The notes: generated from the sequence alone by a model not told the origin. Numbered from the stretch's first letter, positions 1 through 10,226 are shown. The stretch is DNA of 64,000 nucleotides from Fibrobacter sp. (GCA_024398875.1 JAKSIJ010000007.1:1-64000), one strand, 5' to 3'. Made by a program: numbers and translations.

Positions 1-95
1 GCCTTTAGTGGCAAGGGCTTAGAAAGAATTTAGGTACCCAAATGTCATATAGGCCGCGTTTTGTTAAAGTGTTAAGAAAGCAAGCCAGAGCAGGA

Positions 96-139
96 ACAAC
101 TTCGTGTAGCGTAGTTTAAACCTACGTGAACGAAGTTGT
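96..139. terminator. long inverted repeat downstream of pilC
   Basis: A ten-base arm at 96-105 (ACAACTTCGT) pairs with its complement at 130-139, and an inner CGTAG/CTACG pair surrounds TTTAAA. It lies 23 nt past the pilC stop on the minus strand. There is no clear T-run on either side, so it may be an mRNA 3' stabilising hairpin or a Rho-assisted terminator. Nothing else is recognised in bases 1-161. Confidence 0.4.
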
Positions 140-161
140 GACGCACTATGGCGCCGCTTTA

Positions 162-1364
162 TTATCCCTTAATAGCGTCGCCCATGGAGAACATAGGCAT
201 ATACATTGCAATCAACAGGCCACCTACGGCACCACCGAGGAACACGATGATCAACGGTTCAATCATGCTCACCACGGCGTCCACAGCGGCATCCACTTCT
301 TCATCATAGAAGTCGGCTAACTTCAAAAGCATTCCGCCCAGGTTACCAGTCTTTTCACCCACGCCAGTCATCTGAATCACCATGGGAGGGAAGATGCCCA
401 CATCGGTCATAGGCTCGGCAATGGACTTACCACCGGCGATACCGATTGCAATCTTGTTGATGGCTTGTTCCACAACCATGTTACCAGCAGTAGAGGCCAC
501 CACCTTCAGTGCGTCCATCACAGACACACCTGCGTTAAGCAGTGTTCCCAGAGTTCTGGAGAAGCTTGCGGTGACGGATTTAATCTGCAAGTCGCCTAGT
601 TTAGGAACCTTCAACATGAATTGGTCAAAAGCGTAATGGAATGGCTTGACTTTTAACGCCATTTTAAAGCCCACAATAACAGTTACAGTTCCGATAATTA
701 GGAATGCGGCATTATCTCGTAGGAAGTCTGAAATGCTCATCACGAAGAGCGTAGGCGCCGGAAGTTCTGCATCCAAGGCGGCAAACTGTTCTGCGAAGGT
801 AGGCACCACGAAGGTCATAAGGGCGATCACCACGAAGATACCCACGATGATAACCATGACCGGGTAGGTAAGCGCTTTTTTCACCTTGCGTTTGAGGCGC
901 ATGGAGTTTTCCATGGTTTCCGCAAGACGGGCGAGAATTCCTTCAAGAATACCACCAGCTTCACCTGCGGCCACCATGTTGCAATAGAGGGAGTCAAAAA
1001 CCTTTGGGTGTTGGGCCAAAGCATCAGCTAGCGAAGAACCGCCGTTGATGGATTGAGTAACCTTGTGAATCACTTCTTTCAGGTTCACATTTTCGCACTG
1101 TTCTTCCAGAATGTTCAAGCACTGGAGCATGGGAAGACCGGCAGAACACATGGAGGAGAACATACGCGTGAAACGGGTCAGGTCTTCGTGCTTGATGCCG
1201 GAGCCAATCTTGATTTTGATTTCTGTTGGCTTCTTCTTCAAACTGGTAATGACCAACCGGCGGCGAAGGAGCAGGGCTTCCGCTTCCGCTTTGTCTTTTG
1301 CCTCCAAAGTTCCTTCGAAATTGGTCCCTTGGGTGTTTTGTGCTTTATAGAGGAATTCTGCCAT
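162..1364 (-). CDS. pilC: type II secretion/type IV pilus inner-membrane protein, PilC/GspF family
   Basis: This is the polytopic inner-membrane platform protein that couples the pilus motor ATPases to the assembling or retracting pilin fibre. The 400 residues match the usual family length. Two GspF repeats are visible (about 62-187 and 265-388), with membrane helices near 167-189, 216-236 and 369-390. The second repeat contains the typical GVGEKTGNL-type segment. It starts 3 nt after pilT on the same strand, so the two are probably co-transcribed and act together in pilus retraction. GspF of a type II secretion system is the alternative, but the pilT neighbour favours a type IV pilus. Confidence 0.9.
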   Translation of the reverse strand: MAEFLYKAQNTQGTNFEGTLEAKDKAEAEALLLRRRLVITSLKKKPTEIKIKIGSGIKHEDLTRFTRMFSSMCSAGLPMLQCLNILEEQCENVNLKEVIHKVTQSINGGSSLADALAQHPKVFDSLYCNMVAAGEAGGILEGILARLAETMENSMRLKRKVKKALTYPVMVIIVGIFVVIALMTFVVPTFAEQFAALDAELPAPTLFVMSISDFLRDNAAFLIIGTVTVIVGFKMALKVKPFHYAFDQFMLKVPKLGDLQIKSVTASFSRTLGTLLNAGVSVMDALKVVASTAGNMVVEQAINKIAIGIAGGKSIAEPMTDVGIFPPMVIQMTGVGEKTGNLGGMLLKLADFYDEEVDAAVDAVVSMIEPLIIVFLGGAVGGLLIAMYMPMFSMGDAIKG

Positions 1365-1367
1365 AAA

Positions 1368-2435
1368 TTACACACCTTCTTTCTGGAATAGTTGTTCCAG
1401 CTGGTCTGGACTGGGAGAACGGGAAAGAGCTTCGAACCGGTCCACCTTGCGCTGTTTGACTAGGTCGCAAAGACACATGTTCATGGTGTTCATGCCGAAC
1501 TTCTGACCGATTTCAATCATGGATTCAATCTGATGGACCTTGTCATCGCGAATGAGGGCGCGAATACCTGGAGTCACGTTCATGATTTCGTAGGCCATGA
1601 CGCGGCCTCCGCCAACCTTTGGTACCAGGGTTTGACATATGACGCCCTGAAGCACGAAGCTGAGCTGGGTACGCACCGTCTGCTGTTCGCCTTTGGGGAA
1701 GGCGTCGATGATACGGTTGATGGTCTGCACGCAGGAGTTGGTATGAAGCGTTGCAAAGGCCAAGTGACCGGTTTCTGCAATGGTCAGTGCGCATCGCATG
1801 GTCTCATTATCACGCATTTCGCCGATAAGCACCACGTCGGGGTCCTGACGGAGGGCCATTTTCAGGGCCATGGCAAAGCTTGTGGTATCGCTACCCACTT
1901 CGCGCTGGTTCACCATGCAGCCCTGATGCTTGTGCAAAAATTCAATGGGATCTTCAACTGTGAGGATGTGGTCGTGCCGTTCCTTGTTGATTTTATCAAT
2001 CATAGCGGCGAGGGTGGTGGACTTACCAGAACCGGTAGCACCAGTCACCAGCACGAGGCCAGAAGGACGCGTGGTGAAATCTGCAAGAATCTTCGGGAGG
2101 CCCAGGTCTTTAAAGGTCTTGATGTCCAGCGGAATGATACGGAGGGCGAGAGCCACGCAGCCGCGCTGGAGGTAGGCGTTGGCACGGAAACGGGCCAGGT
2201 TGGCGATACCGAAGGAGAAGTCGCATTCCTTGGTCTGTTCGAAGGTCTTTTTCTGAGCTTCGTTCATGAGGCTATAAGTCATGCGCATGGTCTCATCGGG
2301 CTTCATTTTTTCAGTGCCGATGGGGGTAAGTTTACCAGAAAGACGAAGGAGCGGAGGGGAACCGGCCGTAATGTGCAAGTCGGAACCGTTACGCTTAACC
2401 ATTTCACTAAGAAGTTCTTGAATGTTGTATCCCAT
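1368..2435 (-). CDS. pilT: twitching motility retraction ATPase PilT
   Basis: PilT is the hexameric cytoplasmic ATPase that powers type IV pilus retraction. The 355 residues show the N-terminal PAS-like half, Walker A GATGSGKS at 132-139, an acidic Asp box around TVEDPIE (159-165), Walker B ending in GEMRD (205-209) and the His box HLAFATLHT (224-232). The C-terminal part carries GIRALIRD, the PilT counterpart of the AIRNLIRE motif, which separates it from PilB. It is first in a two-gene operon with pilC. A TATATT box lies exactly 7 nt before the ATG with no Shine-Dalgarno sequence, suggesting a leaderless transcript. Confidence 0.94.
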   Translation of the reverse strand: MGYNIQELLSEMVKRNGSDLHITAGSPPLLRLSGKLTPIGTEKMKPDETMRMTYSLMNEAQKKTFEQTKECDFSFGIANLARFRANAYLQRGCVALALRIIPLDIKTFKDLGLPKILADFTTRPSGLVLVTGATGSGKSTTLAAMIDKINKERHDHILTVEDPIEFLHKHQGCMVNQREVGSDTTSFAMALKMALRQDPDVVLIGEMRDNETMRCALTIAETGHLAFATLHTNSCVQTINRIIDAFPKGEQQTVRTQLSFVLQGVICQTLVPKVGGGRVMAYEIMNVTPGIRALIRDDKVHQIESMIEIGQKFGMNTMNMCLCDLVKQRKVDRFEALSRSPSPDQLEQLFQKEGV

Positions 2436-2442
2436 GGTAGAG

Positions 2443-2448
2443 AATATA
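2443..2448 (-). promoter_or_regulatory. -10 box of pilT, leaderless-type
   Basis: Read on the minus strand this is TATATT. Seven bases separate it from the pilT ATG at 2435, so transcription would begin at or next to the start codon. No good -35 hexamer is visible. The same 7-nt spacing recurs before batA, the M16-like gene and argA. Confidence 0.5.
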
Positions 2449-2487
2449 ACTAAAAAGGGCTAAAAATTTCGTAAATTGTTGAAAGAT

Positions 2488-3006
2488 ATGCACTTTTCGC
2501 CCTTTAAAATTATCCTTCTGGTGGCTGTTTTACTGTTTGCCGTCTTTGTGCAGCGGCAGTGCAGTTCCTATGGGCAGGCTTTCCAAGAAATTCCCAAGTA
2601 TGTGCCTAGTTTTGAGGCCCAGAACATGTTGGGCGAGAAGGTGTTTTTTGGAGAGGTGAAGGGAGAGGTGACCCTGGTGGTTCTTACCGCCTCCTGGTGC
2701 CCTAGTTGCCGTGCAGAATTGCCAAGCCTGCGGAAAATCCATGAGGCTTATGAATCCCGTGGGTTGAAGGTGGTGATGATTGACGAGGACGAGGATTTTG
2801 CCTCCGCCCAAAAATACCAAGAGAAGGAAAAGTTCCCCTGGACGATGTTGTTCTGGAATTATGATGCGATGAATGCCTTTGGCAACCCGCGGGTGATTCC
2901 AGTCAATTTCCTTGTAAATGCAAAGGATAGCATCACCTATGTGGGAGTTGGCACATTTGATGAGCGAGAAATGCGCTCCGCTATTGAAGGATTACTGACA
3001 AAGTAA
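2488..3006 (+). CDS. TlpA-like thioredoxin-fold protein, membrane-anchored
   Basis: This is a small thiol-disulfide oxidoreductase facing the periplasm. The chosen ATG gives a short N-terminus and one hydrophobic segment (about residues 7-21), then a TlpA/AlkhydPeroxidase-type thioredoxin fold with the active site WCPSC (cysteines at 71 and 74) and a downstream VIPVNFLV segment holding the cis-proline. An in-frame TTG at 2476 would add four residues. It is divergent from pilT and converges with the glycosyltransferase gene, ending 2 nt from that stop. A likely role is reduction of cytochrome c or envelope proteins, perhaps with the DsbD at 61596-63506; that link is inference. Confidence 0.8.
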   Translation: MHFSPFKIILLVAVLLFAVFVQRQCSSYGQAFQEIPKYVPSFEAQNMLGEKVFFGEVKGEVTLVVLTASWCPSCRAELPSLRKIHEAYESRGLKVVMIDEDEDFASAQKYQEKEKFPWTMLFWNYDAMNAFGNPRVIPVNFLVNAKDSITYVGVGTFDEREMRSAIEGLLTK

Positions 3007-3008
3007 TT

Positions 3009-4634
3009 TTAGAGTTCCACTAGCAAGCCAATTTGCACGTAGGCGTAGCCCATGCCAAAGTGGTCTAGGAACTCATAGCCACCCATCAACATGATGGAGG
3101 TATGGTCGCCGTTTTTGATATCCAGGCCACCGCCAGTACGCCAGAACATTTGATGGTCGCTGCCGATGAGATAGCCGATATCGCCGGTGATAACGGGGAG
3201 TGTTTGCCCGCCAATGGGAAGCCTAATCCAGGCGCTGGCAGAAATGGGCACGAGGCTCACGTTGTCAATTTCTTGATAGCCGCTACCCACGCCCACGAAT
3301 ACCATCTGGTCAATAGGGAACCAGTAATGGGCGTAGATGTTCAGATTGAAATCCAGAATTTCGCTGACATGGTTCACCACGCCACCCTGAACATCCATAG
3401 TGAAGGCATTTGCCTTTGTAGGAGCTAAGGCAAGAAGACATGCAAAGAGAATGGGGAGAGTGCATTTGACGATGGAAGTAGCTTCTTCATCGCTGCGGGC
3501 TTCGCGAGCCCAGCCTCCACTTTTTTCCTTGGTAAAGGACAGGAAAAATCCCTTAAGCATTGCAAAGTTCATGGACAAAAAATAGTAAGCGCTGGGAATT
3601 TTTTTGGAAAGAGCCAGGAGCAAAACCAGAATCATGAGGGCAAATGAGACTTGGTAAAGGATGCCGCTTGTTAAAAGGAGGGCGTTTGCCGCAAAAAGAA
3701 GAATCAGGATGTGGGGAGAGAACCAGCGGAGAATCTTGTGGGAGAAGAAGAGATAGGCGAGGAGGGGACGGAAGGGATTCAAGAGAGGGAGGTAAGAAAG
3801 TAAGTAGTTGAAGTTGGCGCGGCCAATGCGGACTTTGCGGCGGAACTCGCCAGCGCTTTCTTTGGAGGTTTGCTCGGTGCCGATGGCGCTGGCGATGAAA
3901 GTGCAGTAGAACCCCTTCTGGAGGATTTTTGTAGTGATGTAGAAGTCGTCCATGACGCTCTTTTTGATGGGGAGCTCGGAGTAGAGGCTTTTCCGGATGG
4001 CGTAGAGGGCGCCGTTACCGCCAATGAGGCGGTCTAGAATGCCTTCGAACTTCTTGATTTCGGATTCCAAATCCCAATAGGAACTTTCCCCCTGCCCGAG
4101 AACGCTGCCGCTTTTGTCAGAGAGGATGAGGTGACCGCAGACGCAACCGATTTTCTTATCCTTGAAAGGGTCCACCAGTTTTCGGACTACGTTGGGGAAG
4201 AACATGGTGTTTGCGTCGCAGAAGACGAGAATCTCCCCGGTGGCGATTTTCTGCAGGCGATTCAGCATGGCGGCCTTGCCCGCATTTTGTGGAGCCTTCA
4301 CGAGGGTGATGCCTTGGTCTTTGTAGCGGGCGATAATTTCAGCCGTTTTATCAGCCGACCCATCATCACCAATGAGAACTTCCAGTTTGTCTTTCGGATA
4401 GTCAATTTCCAGAATGTTCTGGATTTTCCGTTCAATTACCGCTTCTTCATTGAAGGCGGAAATCAAAAGTGAAACAGTGGGCAGTTCAAAGTTTTCATCG
4501 ATGTCCCTGTGGCGCCTCTTGAAAAGTTCGCTCACGAAGGGGAGCGTGAGAGGGAAAAGTCCATAGCACAAGACCAGAAGGAACAGGAGAACCCAGAAGG
4601 CGATTTGCACATAGAAGAGGAATTCTGCACTCAT
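3009..4634 (-). CDS. family 2 glycosyltransferase fused to a C-terminal exported-type domain
   Basis: The first ~370 residues form a membrane GT2 enzyme: an N-terminal helix (8-30), the catalytic fold with GDDGS (89-93), DAN (140-142) and DDFY (229-232), an RRKVRIGR acceptor-side motif (265-272), then hydrophobic helices to about 365. Unusually the frame continues through a segment resembling a Sec signal peptide (about 388-410, ending KANA) into some 130 residues rich in short beta-like Gly/aromatic strands, like a small outer-membrane barrel. No start codon lies at the junction. The start overlaps the upstream thioredoxin stop as ATGA, so it is the last gene of the clpP-ftsY operon. The glycan product is unknown. 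Confidence 0.82.
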   Translation of the reverse strand: MSAEFLFYVQIAFWVLLFLLVLCYGLFPLTLPFVSELFKRRHRDIDENFELPTVSLLISAFNEEAVIERKIQNILEIDYPKDKLEVLIGDDGSADKTAEIIARYKDQGITLVKAPQNAGKAAMLNRLQKIATGEILVFCDANTMFFPNVVRKLVDPFKDKKIGCVCGHLILSDKSGSVLGQGESSYWDLESEIKKFEGILDRLIGGNGALYAIRKSLYSELPIKKSVMDDFYITTKILQKGFYCTFIASAIGTEQTSKESAGEFRRKVRIGRANFNYLLSYLPLLNPFRPLLAYLFFSHKILRWFSPHILILLFAANALLLTSGILYQVSFALMILVLLLALSKKIPSAYYFLSMNFAMLKGFFLSFTKEKSGGWAREARSDEEATSIVKCTLPILFACLLALAPTKANAFTMDVQGGVVNHVSEILDFNLNIYAHYWFPIDQMVFVGVGSGYQEIDNVSLVPISASAWIRLPIGGQTLPVITGDIGYLIGSDHQMFWRTGGGLDIKNGDHTSIMLMGGYEFLDHFGMGYAYVQIGLLVEL

Positions 4635-5110
4635 TGGTTAATCCAGTCCTTTTCTTTTTCTAAAAACTTACGGAGAAGTTCCAGCATTTCTTGCGGGCTC
4701 ATGGAATCTGTCACTGTGAGAATGGACATACCCTTGGGGGCCACTAGAACAAATGAAGGTAAAGCGGTCAATTCCCAGACTTGATGAAAACAATTTTGGA
4801 TGGTGTTTTTGACGCCATCGCACTTGATGGTATCCTGAGAATCCGCATCCAGTTTTACGGCATAGAACTTGGTATTGAGAATGGCGGAAACGGTGGGGTC
4901 GCCGTAGACGTTTTTATCCATAATGCGGCAGGGGACGCACCAGTCTGCATAAAGATCCACGAGGATGAGTTTGGGTTCTTTTTGCGCTTTGGCAAGGGCC
5001 TCGTTGTAGGTCATCCAGTGGACCATTGTGGCAGGGGCGCTATATGCAAGACCGCCGGCAAGAATCAGGAAGACGAACAATTTTGCAAAGAGTGAAGGGC
5101 GAAGGTTCAT
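4631..5110 (-). CDS. exported thioredoxin-fold protein
   Basis: This protein of 159 residues is of the thioredoxin_7/DsbD-gamma type. The start at 5110 was chosen because it gives a signal peptide (NLRPSLFAKLFVFLILAGG, then an Ala-rich cleavage zone) and an ATGA overlap with the upstream lipoprotein; a longer frame extends to 5269 but overlaps that gene. The active site is ADWCVPC with cysteines at 58 and 61, followed by a LDADSQD segment and a TALPSFVLV cis-proline loop. It is probably a periplasmic reductase or a thiol carrier. Two extra cysteines (IKCDG, NCFHQ) may form a structural disulfide. Confidence 0.82.
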   Translation of the reverse strand: MNLRPSLFAKLFVFLILAGGLAYSAPATMVHWMTYNEALAKAQKEPKLILVDLYADWCVPCRIMDKNVYGDPTVSAILNTKFYAVKLDADSQDTIKCDGVKNTIQNCFHQVWELTALPSFVLVAPKGMSILTVTDSMSPQEMLELLRKFLEKEKDWINQ

Positions 5111-5553
5111 TTGTCCGCTCCTTCTTTTTTGGATTTTCCAGGCTTGGGACTCTTGGACTTTTTTGTCTTCTCTTTGGCGGCTTTTTCTGCTTCTACGCGC
5201 TTGATGTAAGCTTCGGGGTCCAGAATGGAATCGATGCGGTCGGTGACCTGCTTTTGGAAGGGGATCCACATGTTATCGTTGGCGAGGATTTCGTTTGTTC
5301 TTTGAATGAAGGATTCCCGAGTGTAGCCGTACTTTTTGAGGATGTCTCTGCGGGCAAGGCCAGCGGAGGGAGATTCTATGCCGTAGGTGTGCTCGGCCAC
5401 ACGTATTTCTACAAAGGCTGCAATGAAGCTTTCTTCGATGGTGATGTTTTCGTCTTTACATCCTGCGAGGCACAGGAACGCTACCAGCAGAAAAAGAAGG
5501 AATGCCGTGCAGGAACGGGAGGCCTTGATTTTATGACTGCTGAAGAAATTCAT
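5107..5553 (-). CDS. small lipoprotein of unknown function
   Basis: The 148-residue product has a signal peptide ending in lipobox LAGC (Cys32), a charged helical middle and a very Lys-rich tail from about 120. The middle part (GYTRESFIQRTNEILANDN) resembles the helical lipoproteins annotated DUF4296 in Bacteroidetes-type genomes; that resemblance is from memory and uncertain. The gene sits 23 nt downstream of ftsY and overlaps the thioredoxin gene by four bases (ATGA), so it is translationally coupled. A periplasmic chaperone-like or envelope role is possible but cannot be read from the sequence. Confidence 0.78.
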   Translation of the reverse strand: MNFFSSHKIKASRSCTAFLLFLLVAFLCLAGCKDENITIEESFIAAFVEIRVAEHTYGIESPSAGLARRDILKKYGYTRESFIQRTNEILANDNMWIPFQKQVTDRIDSILDPEAYIKRVEAEKAAKEKTKKSKSPKPGKSKKEGADK

Positions 5554-5576
5554 TGGGACTACGGCTTCGGCCGACC

Positions 5577-6497
<921 letters not shown>

Positions 6498-6515
6498 TGT
6501 AATCCTATAGAGCCA

Positions 6516-7097
6516 TTATACCAGGCTCTCGACTTTATCCACCAAACCGTATGCTTTGGCTTCTTCGGCGCTCATGAAGTTGTCGCGTTCTGTATCGCGG
6601 TCAATTTCTTCCATGGAGTGTCCGGAAGTTTCCGCCAAAATCTTGCCGGTAATGCTTCTGATGCGGAGCATTTCTTCGGCCTGAATCTGGATGTCACTTG
6701 CCGGAGCCACGATTTCACCATGAATCAGCGGCTGATGAATCATAATGCGTGTGTTGGGCCATGCGACGCGCTTGCCTTTGGCGCCTGCAGTCAGGAGAAC
6801 GGCGCCCATGGAGGCTGCTTGCCCGCAACAGACGGTGACCACATCGCTCTTGATGGCGTTCATGCAGTCGTAGATGGCAAGGCCGCTGCTGATGACGCCG
6901 CCGGGGCTGTTGATGAAGAAGATGATGTCTTCATGGTTTAGGGAGTCCAGATACAGGAGCTGCTTCACAATGCGTTCAGCGCTTTCGTCATCGACGGCGC
7001 CCCAGAGGAAAATGCGGCGCTTGTTCCCGAGGAATTCCTCGGCCTTTTTCATCATTTCTGGAGTCTGGGCTTCTTTCTTTTCGTTACAATCTGCCAT
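6516..7097 (-). CDS. clpP: ATP-dependent Clp protease proteolytic subunit
   Basis: ClpP forms the tetradecameric serine-protease barrel fed by ClpX or ClpA. At 193 residues it has family-typical length. The catalytic triad is visible: Ser96 in GQAASMGA, His121 in RIMIHQP and Asp172 in TERDNFMSA. The substrate-groove segment FINSPGG is also intact. It is the first gene of the operon leading to ftsY, and no clpX or tig lies beside it here. The 218-base gap to pgi holds the divergent promoters. The N-terminus before the RRIFLWG strand is slightly long and may be processed. Confidence 0.95.
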   Translation of the reverse strand: MADCNEKKEAQTPEMMKKAEEFLGNKRRIFLWGAVDDESAERIVKQLLYLDSLNHEDIIFFINSPGGVISSGLAIYDCMNAIKSDVVTVCCGQAASMGAVLLTAGAKGKRVAWPNTRIMIHQPLIHGEIVAPASDIQIQAEEMLRIRSITGKILAETSGHSMEEIDRDTERDNFMSAEEAKAYGLVDKVESLV

Positions 7098-7244
7098 AAA
7101 GCATCCTTTTTTAATTCTCTCGCAATTTAGAAATTTACAAAACGGGAACTCGCGGCGAGTACGCTAAAATTATGGGTTTCCTACTATTTTATCGTAATGA
7201 ACGAAAGATATGTAAACAGATGGTGTAATTTTAGTGAAATCAGG

Positions 7245-7272
7245 TTGTGCCTTCCGCGACTTTTTCTACATT
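7245..7272 (+). promoter_or_regulatory. probable pgi promoter
   Basis: TTGTGC at 7245-7250 and TACATT at 7267-7272 are separated by 16 bases, about 44 nt before the pgi ATG. A GGAAAGGA ribosome-binding sequence precedes the start. The -10 form fits the TATATT/TACATT/TAAATT boxes seen elsewhere in the window. Confidence 0.5.
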
Positions 7273-7315
7273 TCTAGCGCAACAAAATACCCGCGCTTGC
7301 GGAAAGGATTAAGCT

Positions 7316-8980
7316 ATGTCAAAATTGACGGATTCTATGGAATGGAAGGCCCTTGAGGCCCATGCCGAAGTCGCAAAGACTTGGCACATGCGTGAAATGT
7401 TCGCTAAGGACCCGGCCCGTGCCGAAAAGTTCAGCGCAGAAGCCTGTGGCATCTTCCTGGACTATTCCAAGAACATCATCACGGAAGAGACCCTGGAGAA
7501 GCTCCAGGCTCTTTTGAAGTCTGCCAATTTTGAAGAAATCCGTGCCAAGTATTTTGGCGGCGAAAAGATCAACTCCACGGAAAAGCGCGCCGTGCTCCAC
7601 ACCGCTCTCCGTTATAAGGGAAATGACCCCATTTGCGTGGATGGCAAGGATGTGATGCCTGAAGTTCGCGCTGTGCTCAAGCACATGGAAGAATTTACCA
7701 AGCTGGTTCGTAGCGGCAAGTGGAAGGGCCATACGGGCAAGTCCATCAAGTATGTGGTGAACATTGGTATTGGTGGTTCTGACCTTGGTCCGGTGATGGT
7801 TACGGAAGCTTTGAAGCCCTATGCCGACAAGCCCATTGCTGGCGAAACTTCTCCGGAAGTCTACTTCGTCTCTAACATCGATGGCACCCACATGGCAGAA
7901 ACCTTGAAGAAGGTGAACATTGAAGAGACCCTCTTCATTGTGGCTTCCAAGACATTCACGACTCTCGAAACCATGACGAACGCCGAAACTGCCAAGAATG
8001 CCGTTCTCAAGGCTTTTGGTGGTGACAAGGCTTCCATTGCAAAGCACTTTGTTGCTCTTTCTACGAACACCGAAGCTGTCACGGAATTCGGTATCGATCC
8101 GGCCAACATGTTTGAATTCTGGAACTGGGTGGGTGGCCGCTATTCTCTGTGGTCTGCCATCGGTCTCAGCATTAGCCTCCGCATCGGTTTTGAAAACTAC
8201 ATGAAGCTCCACCAGGGCGCCTACGAAATGGATCAGCATTTCAAGACCGCTCCCGTGGAAAAGAACCTTCCTGTGCTCCTCGCCCTCATTGGTGTGTGGT
8301 ACAACAACTTCTTTGGCGCTGCTAGCTATGCCATGCTCCCGTACGACCAGTACCTGCACCGCCTGGCTGCCTACTTCCAGCAGGCTGACATGGAATCTAA
8401 CGGCAAGACTGTGGACCGCGATTCTAAGCGCGTGAACTATCAGACTGGCCCGATTCTCTGGGGCGAACCGGGTACCAACGGCCAGCATGCCTTCTACCAG
8501 CTGATTCACCAGGGCACGAAGATGATTCCTTGCGACTTCATCGCTCCGGCAAACAGCCACAACAAGGTGGGCGATCACCATCAGAAGCTGCTTAGCAACT
8601 TCTTTGCGCAGCCCGAAGCTTTGATGAACGGCAAGACTCTTGCTCAGGCCCAGGAAGAACTTCGTAAGGATGGCAAGAGCGAAGAGGAAATTGCATTCCT
8701 CGCTCCTCACAAGGTGTTCGAAGGCAACAAGCCGACGAACTCCATCATGATGGACTACGTCTCTCCGGAACGCCTTGGCGCCCTCATCGCCATGTATGAA
8801 CACAAGATCTTCACGCAGGGTGTTATCTGGAACATCAACAGCTACGACCAGTGGGGCGTGGAACTCGGCAAGCAGCTTGCGAAGAAGATTCTTCCGGAAC
8901 TCGCCAAGGCTGACGCTGAACTCAACCACGATGGCTCTACGAATCAACTCATCAAGTGGTTCAAGAGCCATCAGGCCTAA
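7316..8980 (+). CDS. pgi: glucose-6-phosphate isomerase
   Basis: This enzyme interconverts glucose 6-phosphate and fructose 6-phosphate in glycolysis and gluconeogenesis. The 554 residues match the long, E. coli-like class. Signatures present include GIGGSDLGP (phosphate loop), [38 protein letters not shown] (catalytic Glu and His) and QWGVELGK (catalytic Lys). It is monocistronic, divergent from clpP, and followed by a strong terminator. Codon choice looks adapted to high expression (many CTC, AAG and GAA codons). A minus-strand reading frame of similar length is only the mirror of this gene. Confidence 0.97.
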   Translation: MSKLTDSMEWKALEAHAEVAKTWHMREMFAKDPARAEKFSAEACGIFLDYSKNIITEETLEKLQALLKSANFEEIRAKYFGGEKINSTEKRAVLHTALRYKGNDPICVDGKDVMPEVRAVLKHMEEFTKLVRSGKWKGHTGKSIKYVVNIGIGGSDLGPVMVTEALKPYADKPIAGETSPEVYFVSNIDGTHMAETLKKVNIEETLFIVASKTFTTLETMTNAETAKNAVLKAFGGDKASIAKHFVALSTNTEAVTEFGIDPANMFEFWNWVGGRYSLWSAIGLSISLRIGFENYMKLHQGAYEMDQHFKTAPVEKNLPVLLALIGVWYNNFFGAASYAMLPYDQYLHRLAAYFQQADMESNGKTVDRDSKRVNYQTGPILWGEPGTNGQHAFYQLIHQGTKMIPCDFIAPANSHNKVGDHHQKLLSNFFAQPEALMNGKTLAQAQEELRKDGKSEEEIAFLAPHKVFEGNKPTNSIMMDYVSPERLGALIAMYEHKIFTQGVIWNINSYDQWGVELGKQLAKKILPELAKADAELNHDGSTNQLIKWFKSHQA

Positions 8981-9018
8981 TTTAGGTTGCGGGTAAAACC
9001 GCTCCCACATAAAATTAA

Positions 9019-9050
9019 AACGGCGGTCTCAGGCGGGGCCGCTGTTTTTT
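9019..9050 (+). terminator. Rho-independent terminator of pgi
   Basis: The arms AACGGCGG (9019-9026) and CCGCTGTT (9039-9046) pair with one G-U, followed by a T-run. It lies about 40 nt past the pgi stop. Confidence 0.85.
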
Positions 9051-9130
9051 ACAAGGCTGATAAATCCAGTGGTATTTTTCCTGGAGAATTTGTCGACATT
9101 ACATCCCGCATGGGAATTTATCTAACAGCA

Positions 9131-10201
9131 CTATGTTCTCCTCATGGCTTCAAGTAATTCCATGAAGTAATACGCCTTATTTCTCTTTTTGTCGTTACTA
9201 CAAAGTATTTGTTTTTCTTCCAATGTTTCCAGATATCGCTTTGCTTGGCCAATAGTCACGCCCAGGCGATTAGCCAATTCCTTTGAATTGAGGATTGGCT
9301 GCTTAAAAAGTATTTCCATAATGGAATCAAACTTTGGACTATTGACAGAATCCTTTACAGCAATTCGCGTTTTTTCATATAATGCGTTCAACAAATCAAT
9401 ATAGCTAATGTGTTTTTTTGCTTGAACAATCACTTTTTTCAAAAAGAACGCGATCCATTCATCATAATTTCCTCTTCTTGAACTATCAAGCTTGTTATAG
9501 TAAACAATTTTATCCTGTGCAATCGCCTCACTTAGGTAGAAATACGGATGACGAATCAAACCTGCCTTATATAGACACAAACTAATGACCACTCGTCCAA
9601 CACGGCCATTCCCGTCCTCAAATGGATGGATTGATTCCATTTGAGAATGAACGAGTGCCGCCTTGATAAGGGGATTGATACCATCGTTTTTATTATTCAT
9701 GTATTGAATAAGTTCATCCATATATTTTCTAGTCTCTAAATAGGATGGCGGTTCAAAAACAATCTTACCAAACGAATTGACAATATGATTATTCTTCTCT
9801 TTATAACGGCCCACCACATTTTTTTCAGGATTGCAAATATCGTTCAACATTAATCCATGAATTTTTTGTATAAAGGAGTGCGAAAATATATCGGCTTTTA
9901 GGTATTCTTCTCCATAGTGAAGTGTATGAATATGATTACGGAACTCAACGATTGCCTTTGCCTGCGATGGTTTTGTAGCAATGTTATCTTCCAGAACGTC
10001 CGTAATCGTTGTTTGCGTGCCCTCAATGTACATTGATGCAATAGCCTCCTTGTTGTGAAGCATAGGCATCAAAACGCTATTGAATTTATAACTGCCTATT
10101 TTCGCCTCAAGTATACCAAGAAGCATAGAGGCTTCCACCAATTCGTTTATAAACGCATTGGCATTAAAATCGTTCAACCGATCTTTAAGAAATGGGAGCA
10201 T
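9131..10201 (-). CDS. Fic-domain protein adenylyltransferase with winged-helix tail
   Basis: Fic proteins transfer AMP (or another nucleotide part) to Ser/Thr/Tyr of target proteins. The 356 residues contain an N-terminal inhibitory helix motif SxxxEG (56-61, SMYIEG) typical of class II Fic proteins, the beta-flap around 140-152, and the full active motif HPFEDGNGRVGR at 192-203. The last ~90 residues resemble a winged helix (NSKELANRLGVTIGQAKRYLETLEE), found in many chromosomal Fic proteins. No separate antitoxin is adjacent, as expected when the inhibitor is internal. The gene is AT-richer than pgi and opens an accessory region. Confidence 0.9.
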   Translation of the reverse strand: MLPFLKDRLNDFNANAFINELVEASMLLGILEAKIGSYKFNSVLMPMLHNKEAIASMYIEGTQTTITDVLEDNIATKPSQAKAIVEFRNHIHTLHYGEEYLKADIFSHSFIQKIHGLMLNDICNPEKNVVGRYKEKNNHIVNSFGKIVFEPPSYLETRKYMDELIQYMNNKNDGINPLIKAALVHSQMESIHPFEDGNGRVGRVVISLCLYKAGLIRHPYFYLSEAIAQDKIVYYNKLDSSRRGNYDEWIAFFLKKVIVQAKKHISYIDLLNALYEKTRIAVKDSVNSPKFDSIMEILFKQPILNSKELANRLGVTIGQAKRYLETLEEKQILCSNDKKRNKAYYFMELLEAMRRT

Positions 10202-10226
10202 AGGTTACCAATAATTTTTTTAATCC

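Noticed and set aside
1533-2453. Plus-strand frame of 306 codons opposite pilT
   Set aside because: It mirrors pilT; Walker and His-box motifs prove the minus strand is coding.
4631-5269. Long version of the thioredoxin gene starting at 5269
   Set aside because: The first 53 residues are a basic low-complexity leader that overlaps the lipoprotein gene; the start at 5110 gives a signal peptide and ATGA coupling.
7319-9010. Minus-strand frame of 563 codons opposite pgi
   Set aside because: It lies wholly over pgi, which has full isomerase motifs; the long frame is caused by codon bias of the coding strand.
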